Origin: Arthrobacter nitroguajacolicus_D
GTDB lineage: Bacteria; Actinomycetota; Actinomycetes; Actinomycetales; Micrococcaceae
DNA length: 64,000 nt
Reading direction: 5' to 3'
Assembly (NCBI RefSeq): GCF_031455195.1
Contig: NZ_JAVDSH010000010.1
Coordinates: 62,001 to 126,000 of the forward strand
Shown here: positions 8,052 through 15,772 of the stretch, one piece after another
How the letters are laid out: every line of letters starts with the position of its first letter
Position numbering within the stretch: position 1 is the stretch's first letter
Made by a program: the position numbers and the translations under genes
Notes under the pieces: model-generated
What the model saw: the letters and a program-made list of their open reading frames with translations, nothing else
Database searches by the model: none
Told to the model about the DNA's origin: nothing

Positions 8052-9290
8052 CTACAAAACTTTGGCGGTGGCGAGCTCGGCGAGGTAGCCGGCGGCCTTG
8101 TCGGGGTACATGAACCACTCCTGGAATTCCGGTGGATGGTTGAAGCCGTTCGCGAACCGGTGGGCGATAGCGGGTTCCTGGTTGGCCGCACCCAAAAGCT
8201 CCAGGACGTGCGGCGGTGGCGGGGCCAGGAGCGCATTGGTCCAGTGTGCAACGTGCTGTGCGTAATCCCAATAGCGCTCGAACGTGGCCTGCATGAACCC
8301 GGCGTCGAACGGACCGCTGTGTCGGACGATGGAGTCCAGGTACGACGCCGCGCATTTGCTCGCGTTGTTGGAGCCCTGACCCGTGATGGGATCGTTCAAA
8401 ACCACGACGTCGGCCAGGCCCAGTACCTGCCGGCCGCTCGGCAACGTGGCGATCGGGTGCCGGACCGTGGGTGCGAACCGGCCTTGGAGGATGCCGTTGG
8501 GATCGGTGAGTTCCACATCCGAGGCGCGTTCGGCTTCCCACGGCAGGAAGGTCTGCAGGATCTTCTTGGAGTTCTCCAAGTGCTCTTCGGGCGTCAGGCC
8601 CTTCCAGGTGTCCATGGGACCGCCAGGCACGCCCTCGAAGACCATGATTTCGCATGGCCCGGTGGTGGTGAGTGCAGGGAAAACGAAGTACTCCCCAACA
8701 CCGGGGATGAGGTTGAAAGACACCGCCGAATAGTCTTCCCGCGGCGTCAGGCCCTTCACGTAGGTCAAGGCCAACGCCCGTTGCGGTGCGTCATAGGTGC
8801 TGCGTTCGGCGTCGCGGGTGAAGAGCTGAGCGATTTCGCCCTTGCCGGCGGCCACGATCACCAGGTCCGAGTTCAGCGTGTACCTCTCCAGCTCTTCAAC
8901 CCCCGCGTCTTCGAAGACCAGCTCGCCGCCGCGCCCGACGAACTCTTCCATGAAGCGCGGGAACTTCACCCGTTGGTCGATCGACTTGGCGTGATTGTCC
9001 AGGCGGGAGGCCCAACTGATGGCCTTCTCGCCCGGCACTTCGGGGTGGGGGATGGTGAATGAGATGCCGTCCACGGTGGGCGCGTCCGGCCAGAAATCCA
9101 GGCCCAGCGCCCGCTCATGCTCCAAGGCGTCATGGAAGATGCACTGGCTGGAGGCGACTTTGCCGTCACGGATTTCTTCCGGTGTCCGGTTGGAGATGGT
9201 GGTGACCTGGAAACCGGCGTCCAGCAGGCCGATGCCCAGCTGCAGCCCGGACTGGCCGGCACCGACGATGGTGATGTGGCGTTGAGTCAT
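8052..9290 (-). CDS. StyA-type FAD-dependent styrene/indole monooxygenase, stand-alone oxygenase (StyA1 type)
   Basis: 412 aa, full StyA length. It carries HITIVGAGQSGLQLG at 5-19 and the same NDPITGQGSNNASK and QCIFHDALEHER-type segments as the fused paralog downstream. It lacks a reductase domain and must receive reduced FAD from the fusion protein. The two genes are paralogs, in tandem with a 27-bp gap. A role in indole (or styrene) epoxidation is well supported by family; the physiological substrate is inferred from the rest of the operon. Confidence 0.92.
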   Translation of the reverse strand: MTQRHITIVGAGQSGLQLGIGLLDAGFQVTTISNRTPEEIRDGKVASSQCIFHDALEHERALGLDFWPDAPTVDGISFTIPHPEVPGEKAISWASRLDNHAKSIDQRVKFPRFMEEFVGRGGELVFEDAGVEELERYTLNSDLVIVAAGKGEIAQLFTRDAERSTYDAPQRALALTYVKGLTPREDYSAVSFNLIPGVGEYFVFPALTTTGPCEIMVFEGVPGGPMDTWKGLTPEEHLENSKKILQTFLPWEAERASDVELTDPNGILQGRFAPTVRHPIATLPSGRQVLGLADVVVLNDPITGQGSNNASKCAASYLDSIVRHSGPFDAGFMQATFERYWDYAQHVAHWTNALLAPPPPHVLELLGAANQEPAIAHRFANGFNHPPEFQEWFMYPDKAAGYLAELATAKVL

Positions 9291-9326
9291 GATGGTGTCC
9301 TCTTCTGTTGGTTCGGATCGCGGATG

Positions 9327-10115
9327 TCAGTTCGCGGCGAGCAGTGGAATGGTTTCTTCGGCGCGCTCGGGCCCCAAGGCGGAGTAGCCGCCGTCGACCG
9401 CCCAATCGGCTCCGGTCACGAAACTGGCTTGGTCGCTTGCAAGGAACGCCACGACGTCGCCTACCTCGTGCGGACGGCCGACCCGCCCCAGCGCATGAAA
9501 CGGGGCCGCGACGGAGTCTGTCTTTTCCAGGTTTCCGTTGCTCAGGGTGTCCATGATGTTGCTCCACACCCAGCCGGGGCTGACGGAATTCACCCTGATG
9601 CCGTCTGCCGCGAAGTCCACGGCCATGCTGCGGGTGATCTGGACCAGGGCTGCCTTGCTGGCCGGGTACAACCACCGGCCGGTCTGGGCCACGGAGCTGG
9701 AGATGGAGGTGAAGTTGATGATGGCTCCGTGCCCGGATTTTGCCAGGTGGGGCCGGGCCGTGTTGGCCGCCATTACCGCGCTCACGAGGTTGACGTTGAG
9801 GGCTTCGAGCCAGTCGGCCCTGCCGGACGCTGCGCCGTCGTCCTTGTAAGTGCAGGCGAGGTTCACCAGGATGTCCAAGCCTCCGTGCTCCCTGGCAGTG
9901 TTCTCTACGAGTTCCGTGACGGCGGCGTCGTCCGTGATGTCCGTGTGGGAGTAGTGGATACCTTCGCCCAGCTCCTTGGTGGCCATTCCGCCGTCGGGCG
10001 CTATGTCCGCAACCACCACGGTGGCGCCGGCATCCCGTAACGCGGTAACCACTCCCTGACCTACCTTGGTGGCGCCGCCGGTAACGATTGCCGTCCTGCC
10101 CTTCAGTGCTGACAT
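9327..10115 (-). CDS. SDR family dehydrogenase, first gene of the indole-type operon
   Basis: 262 aa. The Rossmann motif is TGGATKVGQG (12-21), with Val in place of the usual Ile of G-I-G. The NNAG motif is altered to NLAC (85-88). YPASK is at 150-154 and the catalytic Ser lies in SISSS near 137-141. The known Acinetobacter iif indole cluster contains an SDR that oxidises indole dihydrodiol to 3-hydroxyindolin-2-one, and this gene holds the equivalent place beside the oxygenase and an AraC regulator. The start at 10115 has AAGGAAAGG upstream. It is probably the promoter-proximal gene of the six-gene operon ending at 2183. Confidence 0.85.
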   Translation of the reverse strand: MSALKGRTAIVTGGATKVGQGVVTALRDAGATVVVADIAPDGGMATKELGEGIHYSHTDITDDAAVTELVENTAREHGGLDILVNLACTYKDDGAASGRADWLEALNVNLVSAVMAANTARPHLAKSGHGAIINFTSISSSVAQTGRWLYPASKAALVQITRSMAVDFAADGIRVNSVSPGWVWSNIMDTLSNGNLEKTDSVAAPFHALGRVGRPHEVGDVVAFLASDQASFVTGADWAVDGGYSALGPERAEETIPLLAAN

Positions 10116-10147
10116 GGCCAGACCTTTCCTTGGTGGATTGTTGCGGA

Positions 10148-10177
10148 ATTATGACGTGCGTCATATTCGTTCTGGAA
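10148..10177 (-). promoter_or_regulatory. candidate promoter of the indole-type operon overlapped by a palindrome
   Basis: Reading the minus strand, TTCCAG (10177-10172) and CATAAT (10153-10148) are separated by 18 nt and lie about 33 nt before the SDR start codon. The palindrome ATGACGTGCGTCAT (10151-10164) overlaps the -10 side, a sensible regulator position. This comes from pattern reading only. Confidence 0.4.
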
Positions 10178-10236
10178 GCGACTCTAGATAGTGCGTGGCG
10201 GCGTGAATATCCGGTGAGCGCAGGCACTATCCGGAT
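10160..10236 (+). repeat. copy A of a ~77-bp duplicated regulatory element
   Basis: Four blocks, GTCATA at offset 0, GACTCTAGA at +20, GAATATCC at +45 and ATCCG at +69, recur with identical spacing in copy B 271 bp downstream, while the sequence between the blocks has drifted. Such spacing conservation is expected of tandem binding sites for a regulator, most simply the adjacent AraC protein. The 430-bp gap 10116-10545 holds no other convincing gene. Confidence 0.65.
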
Positions 10237-10430
10237 TACGCAGGTTCGTCCTCTTCTTCATGCCAGCCCACCCATGCCGCCGATGTGAGTCGCGTTTCCC
10301 TTGCCAGCAGCTCCGCGGCCCATAAATCAAAGTGGTTGAGGTCCCGCTCTTCGCGACGATCGTGTACGAGCTTGATGTTCTTCACTTTCCCCACGTGCCT
10401 TTCGAGCGTTGTTACGGTGCTGTGAGCTGG

Positions 10431-10507
10431 GTCATACTTGTCCTAAAAGCGACTCTAGACAGCCGCTGCACTCCGGAATATCCACATGGCGCGGGGATCA
10501 TCCGAAA
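10431..10507 (+). repeat. copy B of the ~77-bp duplicated regulatory element
   Basis: GTCATA at 10431, GACTCTAGA at 10451, GAATATCC at 10476 and ATCCG at 10500 repeat copy A in the same orientation. Copy B ends about 40 bp before the AraC-regulator start codon, so it is placed to control that gene. Confidence 0.65.
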
Positions 10508-10545
10508 GGCGAAAGCTGCGAAAAACCCTGTGAAGTAGGTGGCAG

Positions 10546-11514
10546 ATGGTGAGGATTCTTCCCCGGGACGTTCTACGGGGACGGCCGACAACGGCCACCA
10601 AGGACGTGGATGAAGCCCACGCGAAGATTGCCGAACTGTTCTGCAGCCATGAGCTGGCGCCTCGGACCAGGACATCCGCCGTGGACATGAAGTTGCGGTC
10701 CCTTCATCGGGCCGATGTTGGAATCGAGTTCCTGGACTACGGCGCGGACGTCCGAATCGACCCCGAGGGCCTGCAGGATTTCCACCTGGTGCAGATTCCG
10801 TTGGCGGGCCATGCGACCATGCAGGTGGGGTCCACCATCGTGGAATCCAGTCCCACGATGGCCAGCGTCCCGCCGATCGACAAGCCTTTTTCCATGAGCT
10901 GGGACGGTGGCAGCCCGCACCTGATCGTTTACGTGCGCCGACTGGCCCTGGAGCGCGTCGCCGGGCAGTTGTACGGCGAAAAAACCGTGGATCTGGGCTA
11001 CGGCATGGACCTCAGTGGTGGGGCAGGTCGCGCCTTCCTGAGGGCCGTCGTCGAACTCCACGACGACATGATCAGCCGGCCACAGTCCACTGCACCGGAG
11101 TTTGTGCAGGGACTCATGGCTGACAGCATGGTGTCGCGTTTGCTCATGGCCATGGAACGCCCCGGTGACGATGTCCGCGATCCCGAAGCCGAGAGCAGGC
11201 TGGTGCGTGAGTGCCGTGAGCTACTGGAGCGCCACGCCTTCGAAGAGCTCACCGTCCCGGACATTGCAGAGTGCCTGGGTGTTTCCGTCCGGACCCTGCA
11301 GACCGCGCTCAGGGCGGAGACCGGTGCAACGCCCTCGGAGCTGCTGCGCAGCATCCGGCTGGACCGGGCGCGGGAGATGCTGCTCGAAGCCGACCCTCGC
11401 GAGCAGAGCGTCACGGCGGTGGCGGAGCTCTGCGGATTCACGCATCAAGGGCGGTTCTCGGCGCTGTACCTGAAAACGTTTGGCGAGTTGCCCTCGGAGA
11501 GCCTGCGCCGGTGA
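10546..11514 (+). CDS. AraC family transcriptional regulator, probable activator of the divergent indole-type operon
   Basis: 322 aa. The N-terminal ~200 residues are an AraC-binding-like sensor domain (PF14525 type; DVGIEFLDYGADVRIDP, then FHLVQIPLAGHATMQ). The C-terminal ~100 residues carry two helix-turn-helix motifs (FEELTVPDIAECLGVSVRTL and VTAVAELCGFTHQGRFSALY). It is divergent from the six-gene operon across a 430-bp gap with duplicated sites, the usual place for a pathway-specific AraC activator; known indole clusters also carry an AraC-type regulator. An AGGTGG Shine-Dalgarno precedes the ATG. Confidence 0.9.
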   Translation: MVRILPRDVLRGRPTTATKDVDEAHAKIAELFCSHELAPRTRTSAVDMKLRSLHRADVGIEFLDYGADVRIDPEGLQDFHLVQIPLAGHATMQVGSTIVESSPTMASVPPIDKPFSMSWDGGSPHLIVYVRRLALERVAGQLYGEKTVDLGYGMDLSGGAGRAFLRAVVELHDDMISRPQSTAPEFVQGLMADSMVSRLLMAMERPGDDVRDPEAESRLVRECRELLERHAFEELTVPDIAECLGVSVRTLQTALRAETGATPSELLRSIRLDRAREMLLEADPREQSVTAVAELCGFTHQGRFSALYLKTFGELPSESLRR

Positions 11515-11526
11515 CCCAAACGGGTC

Positions 11527-12228
11527 CTACGCCTCGAGCACGTACGTCTTCAGGTCGTCCAGCGTCTGCTGCATGTGGGCGTCCATGGCGAGTCGCGCTT
11601 CCTGGGAATCCCGGGAGGACAGGGCGGCGGCGATCTTCCGGTGGTGCGCGATTGCGTGTTCCTGGATTTCAGGGAAAGCCGAGGTTTCCGTTCGCCGGGC
11701 TTCAAGGACCCGGTGCAGCGGTTCGAACAGGACGGCCACAAACACGTTGCCGGAAGCATGGAGGATCACGTCATGGAAGGCGAGGTCTGCTTCCACGAAA
11801 CCCGCCACATCATTGACTTCGTGCGCGGATTGCATCTTTTCTACGTGCTCTCTGAGGGCCGCGAGCTCATCGTCCGATATGCGTTCGGCGGCCAGTTCGC
11901 ACGCGCCGGTCTCAAGCATCCGGCGCAGCTCAATAAGCTGGATGGCAGCCGCGGCGTCCTTGGTTCCTTCGGAAGCTGCGCGCAGGACTGCTTCGAGCGA
12001 GGCCCACCGATTCAAGGGGTTCACGAATGTGCCACGGCCTCGCTCCACGCTGAGGATCCGCTGCGCTTCGAGGGTTTTCATGGCTTCGCGCACGGTCATG
12101 CGGCTCACCTCATGCTTGGCGCTGAGTTCAAGCTCGCCCGGGACCACCGTTCCGGGCGGGAATTCGCCCGCCACAATGCGGTCCAGCAACTCGTCAGCGA
12201 CGACGCCGACCAGCGACTTGCGTGCCAT
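11527..12228 (-). CDS. FadR/GntR family transcriptional regulator (FCD domain), probable repressor of the sugar-acid operon
   Basis: 233 aa. The N-terminal winged helix (MARKSLVGVVADELLDRI, then GELELSAKHEVSRMTVREAM and LSVERGRGTFV) is followed by an FCD effector domain (about 85-215) with the metal-site pattern D-x3-H (DLAFHD) and later histidines. The start at 12228 is chosen because GGGGAAAC lies just upstream and the winged helix begins there; the frame is open further upstream but not family-like. A palindrome 65 bp upstream also occurs before the divergent kinase operon, so autorepression and control of that operon are likely. Confidence 0.9.
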   Translation of the reverse strand: MARKSLVGVVADELLDRIVAGEFPPGTVVPGELELSAKHEVSRMTVREAMKTLEAQRILSVERGRGTFVNPLNRWASLEAVLRAASEGTKDAAAAIQLIELRRMLETGACELAAERISDDELAALREHVEKMQSAHEVNDVAGFVEADLAFHDVILHASGNVFVAVLFEPLHRVLEARRTETSAFPEIQEHAIAHHRKIAAALSSRDSQEARLAMDAHMQQTLDDLKTYVLEA

Positions 12229-12292
12229 GTTTCCCCGTTTCCTGTCCTTCAGACCGCCCGGCGCCCTTGGGATTTTCCCGCGGGACCGGATG

Positions 12293-12305
12293 GATGTCAG
12301 ACATC
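12293..12305. promoter_or_regulatory. GntR-type operator, site 1
   Basis: GATGTCAGACATC is a 13-bp palindrome with an asymmetric centre, flanked by CTTA. It lies 65 bp upstream of the FadR-type gene and just beyond the end of the alpha/beta hydrolase gene. It matches site 2 at 13178-13192. Confidence 0.7.
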
Positions 12306-13109
12306 TTACGCTGGCGAGTGCCAGCTCGTTCTCCAAAACCCGTGTAACGCTTGGGCACATTCATCCGGCCGCTCCCAGTGCACGTTGTGACCGGCGTCGG
12401 GAATGGCCTTCAGCTGCCGGTTGCGTCCTACAGCCACGAAATCACGCATCTGGTCGATGGACCGTACCCGGTCCCCGGTTCCGGCGATCACCAACAAGGG
12501 CGCCTGGACGCGCCCGGGTACTGAAGGTCCGACGCCGGTCATGGCCGCCATCGCGCTGGCGGACAGAATCGCGAAAGGTACGTCGAAGCCTTTGCCCAGC
12601 CATGCCATCTCGTTGTCGGTCAGCGGCCCGTACCACGCATTCATGAGCTTCGCCTTGGTGGCCGCATCGAAGAATCCCTGCCTCAGCTGGGACACCAGGA
12701 GCTTCTTGAAGCCCTCATTTTGCGGCGCTGGAACCATGCCTACCAAGGTCACTGTTGCCACCAGTTCCGGCCTGCTGGCGGCCAGGGTCAGGGAGACGCT
12801 GCCACCCATCGAGTGGCCCACCACATGGACCGGGCGGCCCCCTCGGTCAGAGATGAGCGCCGCTACCGAAGCAGCGGCGGAGTCCAGGGTCCACTCGAAA
12901 TCCTGTGGCAATTCCTCGCCGGGGTGATAGCCCGGGAGGTCCAGCACCCACACCGTCCGGCCGCCGTCGAGCAGTTTCTCCACCAGCGGTTCCCAGTACA
13001 CCGAGCCCGACGCCCAGCCGTGGATGAGGACCACGGGAACCGGCTGACCTGCGGAAACTGTGGGCATGCGAACGTCCACGAAAGGTAGCGGAACCGCGCT
13101 GTCGGCCAT
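12306..13109 (-). CDS. alpha/beta hydrolase
   Basis: 267 aa. The oxyanion strand is VVLIHGWASGS (26-36), the nucleophile elbow GHSMGG is near 99-104, the acid is probably the Asp of AGTGDRVRS, and the histidine lies in AGHNVHWERPDE. It is therefore a complete catalytic triad enzyme, an esterase or a lactonase by family. Lying between a FadR regulator and a sugar-acid operon, it could open a sugar lactone, which is only inference. It could be cotranscribed with the regulator gene, although the operator between them suggests the regulator also has its own promoter. Confidence 0.8.
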   Translation of the reverse strand: MADSAVPLPFVDVRMPTVSAGQPVPVVLIHGWASGSVYWEPLVEKLLDGGRTVWVLDLPGYHPGEELPQDFEWTLDSAAASVAALISDRGGRPVHVVGHSMGGSVSLTLAASRPELVATVTLVGMVPAPQNEGFKKLLVSQLRQGFFDAATKAKLMNAWYGPLTDNEMAWLGKGFDVPFAILSASAMAAMTGVGPSVPGRVQAPLLVIAGTGDRVRSIDQMRDFVAVGRNRQLKAIPDAGHNVHWERPDECAQALHGFWRTSWHSPA

Positions 13110-13177
13110 GCTCCCAGCCTAGTGACACGCAGCACCTTGCACGGCGAAGAGCGGTGTGTCACACTAATTCAAATGTT

Positions 13178-13192
13178 AGATGTCTGACATCT
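13178..13192. promoter_or_regulatory. GntR-type operator, site 2
   Basis: AGATGTCTGACATCT is a 15-bp palindrome with one asymmetric central base, flanked by CTTA(C), 47 bp upstream of the kinase start codon and in the divergent gap with the hydrolase gene. The core is the same as site 1. Confidence 0.75.
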
Positions 13193-13238
13193 TACATTCA
13201 CCAAGCCGCTACAAAGATTTCCCACGATGGAGTGCACA

Positions 13239-14741
13239 GTGACTTTTGAAGCCGACGTTCTGGCCGCTTTCCCGGCGGAAGTCCAGATCCCTGCCCAACT
13301 GGTTGCCGACGCCGTTGCCGCGTCTGCTGCTGCCGCACCGAAGATCCTGGTGGTCCTCGACGACGACCCCACCGGCACGCAGTCCGTCGCAGACCTCGCG
13401 GTCCTCACCCGCTGGGATGTGCAGGACTTCACGTGGGCCTTCACCCACATCAGTGAAAACCACACCAAGCCTGCCGTCTACGTCCTCACCAACACCCGCA
13501 GCCTGGACCCCGCTGAAGCCGCATCCCGGAACGAAGAAGTCGTGCGCAATGCCTTGGCTGCGGCCCGGCTGGCCGGTTTGAGCATCGGATTCGTGAGCCG
13601 CAGCGACTCCACCCTCCGTGGCCACTACCCGCTGGAACCGGACGTCATAGCCGCCACCGTGGCCGCTGAAACGGGCGAGGCCACCGACGGCGTCGTCATC
13701 GTTCCGGCCTTCCCAGACGCCGGACGGGTCACCATCGGCGGCGTGCACTACATGAGAGGCGACGCCGGTTCGCTCACCCCCGTTGCCGAGACGGAATTCG
13801 CCAAGGACGCCAGCTTCGGTTTCGCCAATTCCGAGATGGCCAAGTATGTGGAGGAGAAGTCGCACGGCCGGTTCCCCGCCAGCGACGTGATCGTCCTGGA
13901 CCTGAACATCATCCGCGCCGGTGCTTCCGCCCAGGACCCCACCATCTCCGCGAAGGCCATTGCCGACGCCCTGGAATCCGCCACCAACTCCACCCCGATC
14001 GTGGCCGACATCGTCACCGAGAACGACTTCCGTGCCTTGGCACTGGGTCTCGAAGAAGCCGAGCGCCGCGGCAAGAAGCTCCTCTACCGCGTAGGTCCGC
14101 CGTTCGTTCGCGGCCGCATTGGCCAGGAAGTCCGCACCGCGCTGACCTCCGAAGAGGCCTATGCGGGCAACACCCCCTCCGAAGCCGGTGGCCTGATCGT
14201 GGTCGGCTCCCACGTTGGTGTCACCACCCGCCAGCTCAACGACCTCACGGCCGCTCACAGCTCCGCACGGATCATCGAGATCGACGTCGAGAAGCTCATT
14301 GCCGGAACCAAAACTGCGGGCGAAGCGGAAGCTGACGCCTATATCGGAACCGTCGTGTCCGACGTCGTCGATGCCCTCCACCAAGGCGATGTCATCGTCC
14401 ACACCAGCCGCCTGCTGATCAAGACCGACGACGCCGCAGCGAGCCTGGAGATCGCCCGCACCGTCTCGGCCGCGGTCGTGGCTGTCGTGAACCGCACCCT
14501 GAAGACCTTCCCTCCGCGGTTCGTCATCGCCAAGGGTGGCATCACGTCCTCGGACGTCGCCGCGCACGGCCTGGAAATTCGCCACGCCATTGTCCGCGGG
14601 CCCATGCTTCCGGGCATCGTCTCGCTGTGGGAGCCGGTGGACGGCCCCGCCAAGGGCATCCCTTACATCGTCTTCGCCGGCAACGTGGGCGACGACCAAT
14701 CCCTGACGCAGGTCACCCGCAAGCTCAGCGCCACTTTCTAA
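13239..14741 (+). CDS. four-carbon acid sugar kinase family protein (DUF1537)
   Basis: About 500 aa, somewhat longer than typical OtnK/LtnK proteins (about 420) because of an N-terminal lead. The N-terminal substrate domain has LVVLDDDPTGTQSVADL and SRSDSTLRGHY. The C-terminal nucleotide domain has RFVIAKGGITSSDVA and ends PYIVFAGNVGDD. Known members phosphorylate D-erythronate, L-threonate or related acids. The GTG at 13239 has GGAG 6 nt upstream, while the ATG at 13227 has no ribosome site, so the GTG is preferred. First gene of the operon, behind a GntR-type operator. Confidence 0.85.
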   Translation: MTFEADVLAAFPAEVQIPAQLVADAVAASAAAAPKILVVLDDDPTGTQSVADLAVLTRWDVQDFTWAFTHISENHTKPAVYVLTNTRSLDPAEAASRNEEVVRNALAAARLAGLSIGFVSRSDSTLRGHYPLEPDVIAATVAAETGEATDGVVIVPAFPDAGRVTIGGVHYMRGDAGSLTPVAETEFAKDASFGFANSEMAKYVEEKSHGRFPASDVIVLDLNIIRAGASAQDPTISAKAIADALESATNSTPIVADIVTENDFRALALGLEEAERRGKKLLYRVGPPFVRGRIGQEVRTALTSEEAYAGNTPSEAGGLIVVGSHVGVTTRQLNDLTAAHSSARIIEIDVEKLIAGTKTAGEAEADAYIGTVVSDVVDALHQGDVIVHTSRLLIKTDDAAASLEIARTVSAAVVAVVNRTLKTFPPRFVIAKGGITSSDVAAHGLEIRHAIVRGPMLPGIVSLWEPVDGPAKGIPYIVFAGNVGDDQSLTQVTRKLSATF

Positions 14742-14767
14742 CAGCGAAAAATTCAATGGAGAACACC

Positions 14768-15670
14768 ATGACCAGCAGCAACTACACCATCACCGTCCTG
14801 GGCCTCGGCGCCATGGGCCTGCCCATGGCAACCCGTCTGGCATCCGAGCTGACCGTCCACGGCTTCGACATCGCCGAGCCCCGCCTGGAACTCGCCGCAG
14901 CCGCCGGCATCAAGACCTTCGCCTCGGCCCGCGAAGCGTCCCAGGACGCCGACGCCCTGCTCCTTGCAGTCCGCAACGGCGAGCAGCTCAACGATGTCCT
15001 CTTCGGTGAGAACGGTGTTGCCTCGGTGCTGAAGCCGGGCGCCGTCGTGATCCTTGGCAGCACCGTCGGCACCGAAGCCATCCCCGCCACGGTCGCCAAG
15101 CTGGCCGAATACGGCGTGGCACTCGTGGACGCTCCGCTGTCCGGCGGCCCTAAGCGCGCCGGTGAAGGCGACCTGCTGATCGTGGTCGGCGCCGAGCCGG
15201 AAGCACTTGGGAAGGCCCGTCCCGCACTCGAGCTGCTGGCCTCAACCCTGAGCATCGTGGGCGACAAGCCCGGCGACGGCCAGGCACTCAAGACCGTCAA
15301 CCAGCTCCTGTGCGGCGTTCACATCGCGGCCGCTGCCGAAGCCATGGCTCTCGCCGACGCCCTCGGACTGGACCAGGCCAAGACCCTCGCCGCACTCGAA
15401 GCCGGAGCAGCAGGTTCCTTCATGCTCTCCAACCGCGGCCCGCGCATCCTCGAGGCCTACACCGAGGACGGCGCCGAGGTCCTGAGCCGCCTGGACATTT
15501 TCGTCAAGGACATGGGCATCGTGGGCAAAGCAACCCGCGCCGCAGGTCTGGCCGCACCCGTTGCTGCCGCTGCTGAACAGCTCTACTTGCTCGGCCAGGC
15601 CCAGGGCCTCGCCGCCGCAGACGACTCCGCCGTCATCAAGGTTGTCGCGCCCACCAAGCGCACCGCCTAA
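14768..15670 (+). CDS. NAD(P)-dependent beta-hydroxyacid dehydrogenase (LtnD/3-hydroxyisobutyrate dehydrogenase family)
   Basis: 300 aa. The Rossmann motif is TVLGLGAMGLPMATRL, the substrate signature is VDAPLSGGPKRAGEGDL, and the catalytic lysine lies in KTVNQLLCG. The C-terminal six-helix half is complete (KDMGIVGKATRAAG). In four-carbon acid pathways this family makes 2- or 3-keto acids that DUF1537 kinases then phosphorylate, so the pair forms a consecutive two-step unit. ATG 14768 has GGAG at a good distance; ATG 14756 in frame does not. It lies 26 bp after the kinase. Confidence 0.88.
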   Translation: MTSSNYTITVLGLGAMGLPMATRLASELTVHGFDIAEPRLELAAAAGIKTFASAREASQDADALLLAVRNGEQLNDVLFGENGVASVLKPGAVVILGSTVGTEAIPATVAKLAEYGVALVDAPLSGGPKRAGEGDLLIVVGAEPEALGKARPALELLASTLSIVGDKPGDGQALKTVNQLLCGVHIAAAAEAMALADALGLDQAKTLAALEAGAAGSFMLSNRGPRILEAYTEDGAEVLSRLDIFVKDMGIVGKATRAAGLAAPVAAAAEQLYLLGQAQGLAAADDSAVIKVVAPTKRTA

Positions 15671-15686
15671 CCACCCCAGTTAACCC

Positions 15687-15720
15687 GCGACGACGGCGGT
15701 CCCCCCTCCGCCGTCGTCGC
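15687..15720. terminator. GC-rich hairpin inside the sugar-acid operon
   Basis: Perfect 13-bp arms (15687-15699 and 15708-15720) around an 8-nt loop, no T tract. It lies between the dehydrogenase and the permease, so it is more likely an attenuator or mRNA-stability element than a full stop. Confidence 0.6.
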
Positions 15721-15772
15721 CACCTCCCGCCGGTCTTCTCTCTAGACTGGTTTGTCAAAGGAGACACCCCCA

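Noticed and set aside
10088..10538. Two short plus-strand frames with similar translations (V-I-x-V-L-x-A-T-L-D-S) that look like paralogous small proteins
   Set aside because: The similarity follows from the duplicated DNA element. Neither frame has a good ribosome site, and the conserved blocks fit binding sites better than codons.
13209..14756. An open minus-strand frame of 515 codons antisense to the DUF1537 kinase
   Set aside because: The kinase motifs on the plus strand are unambiguous; the antisense frame is Gly/Asp/Val-rich shadow.
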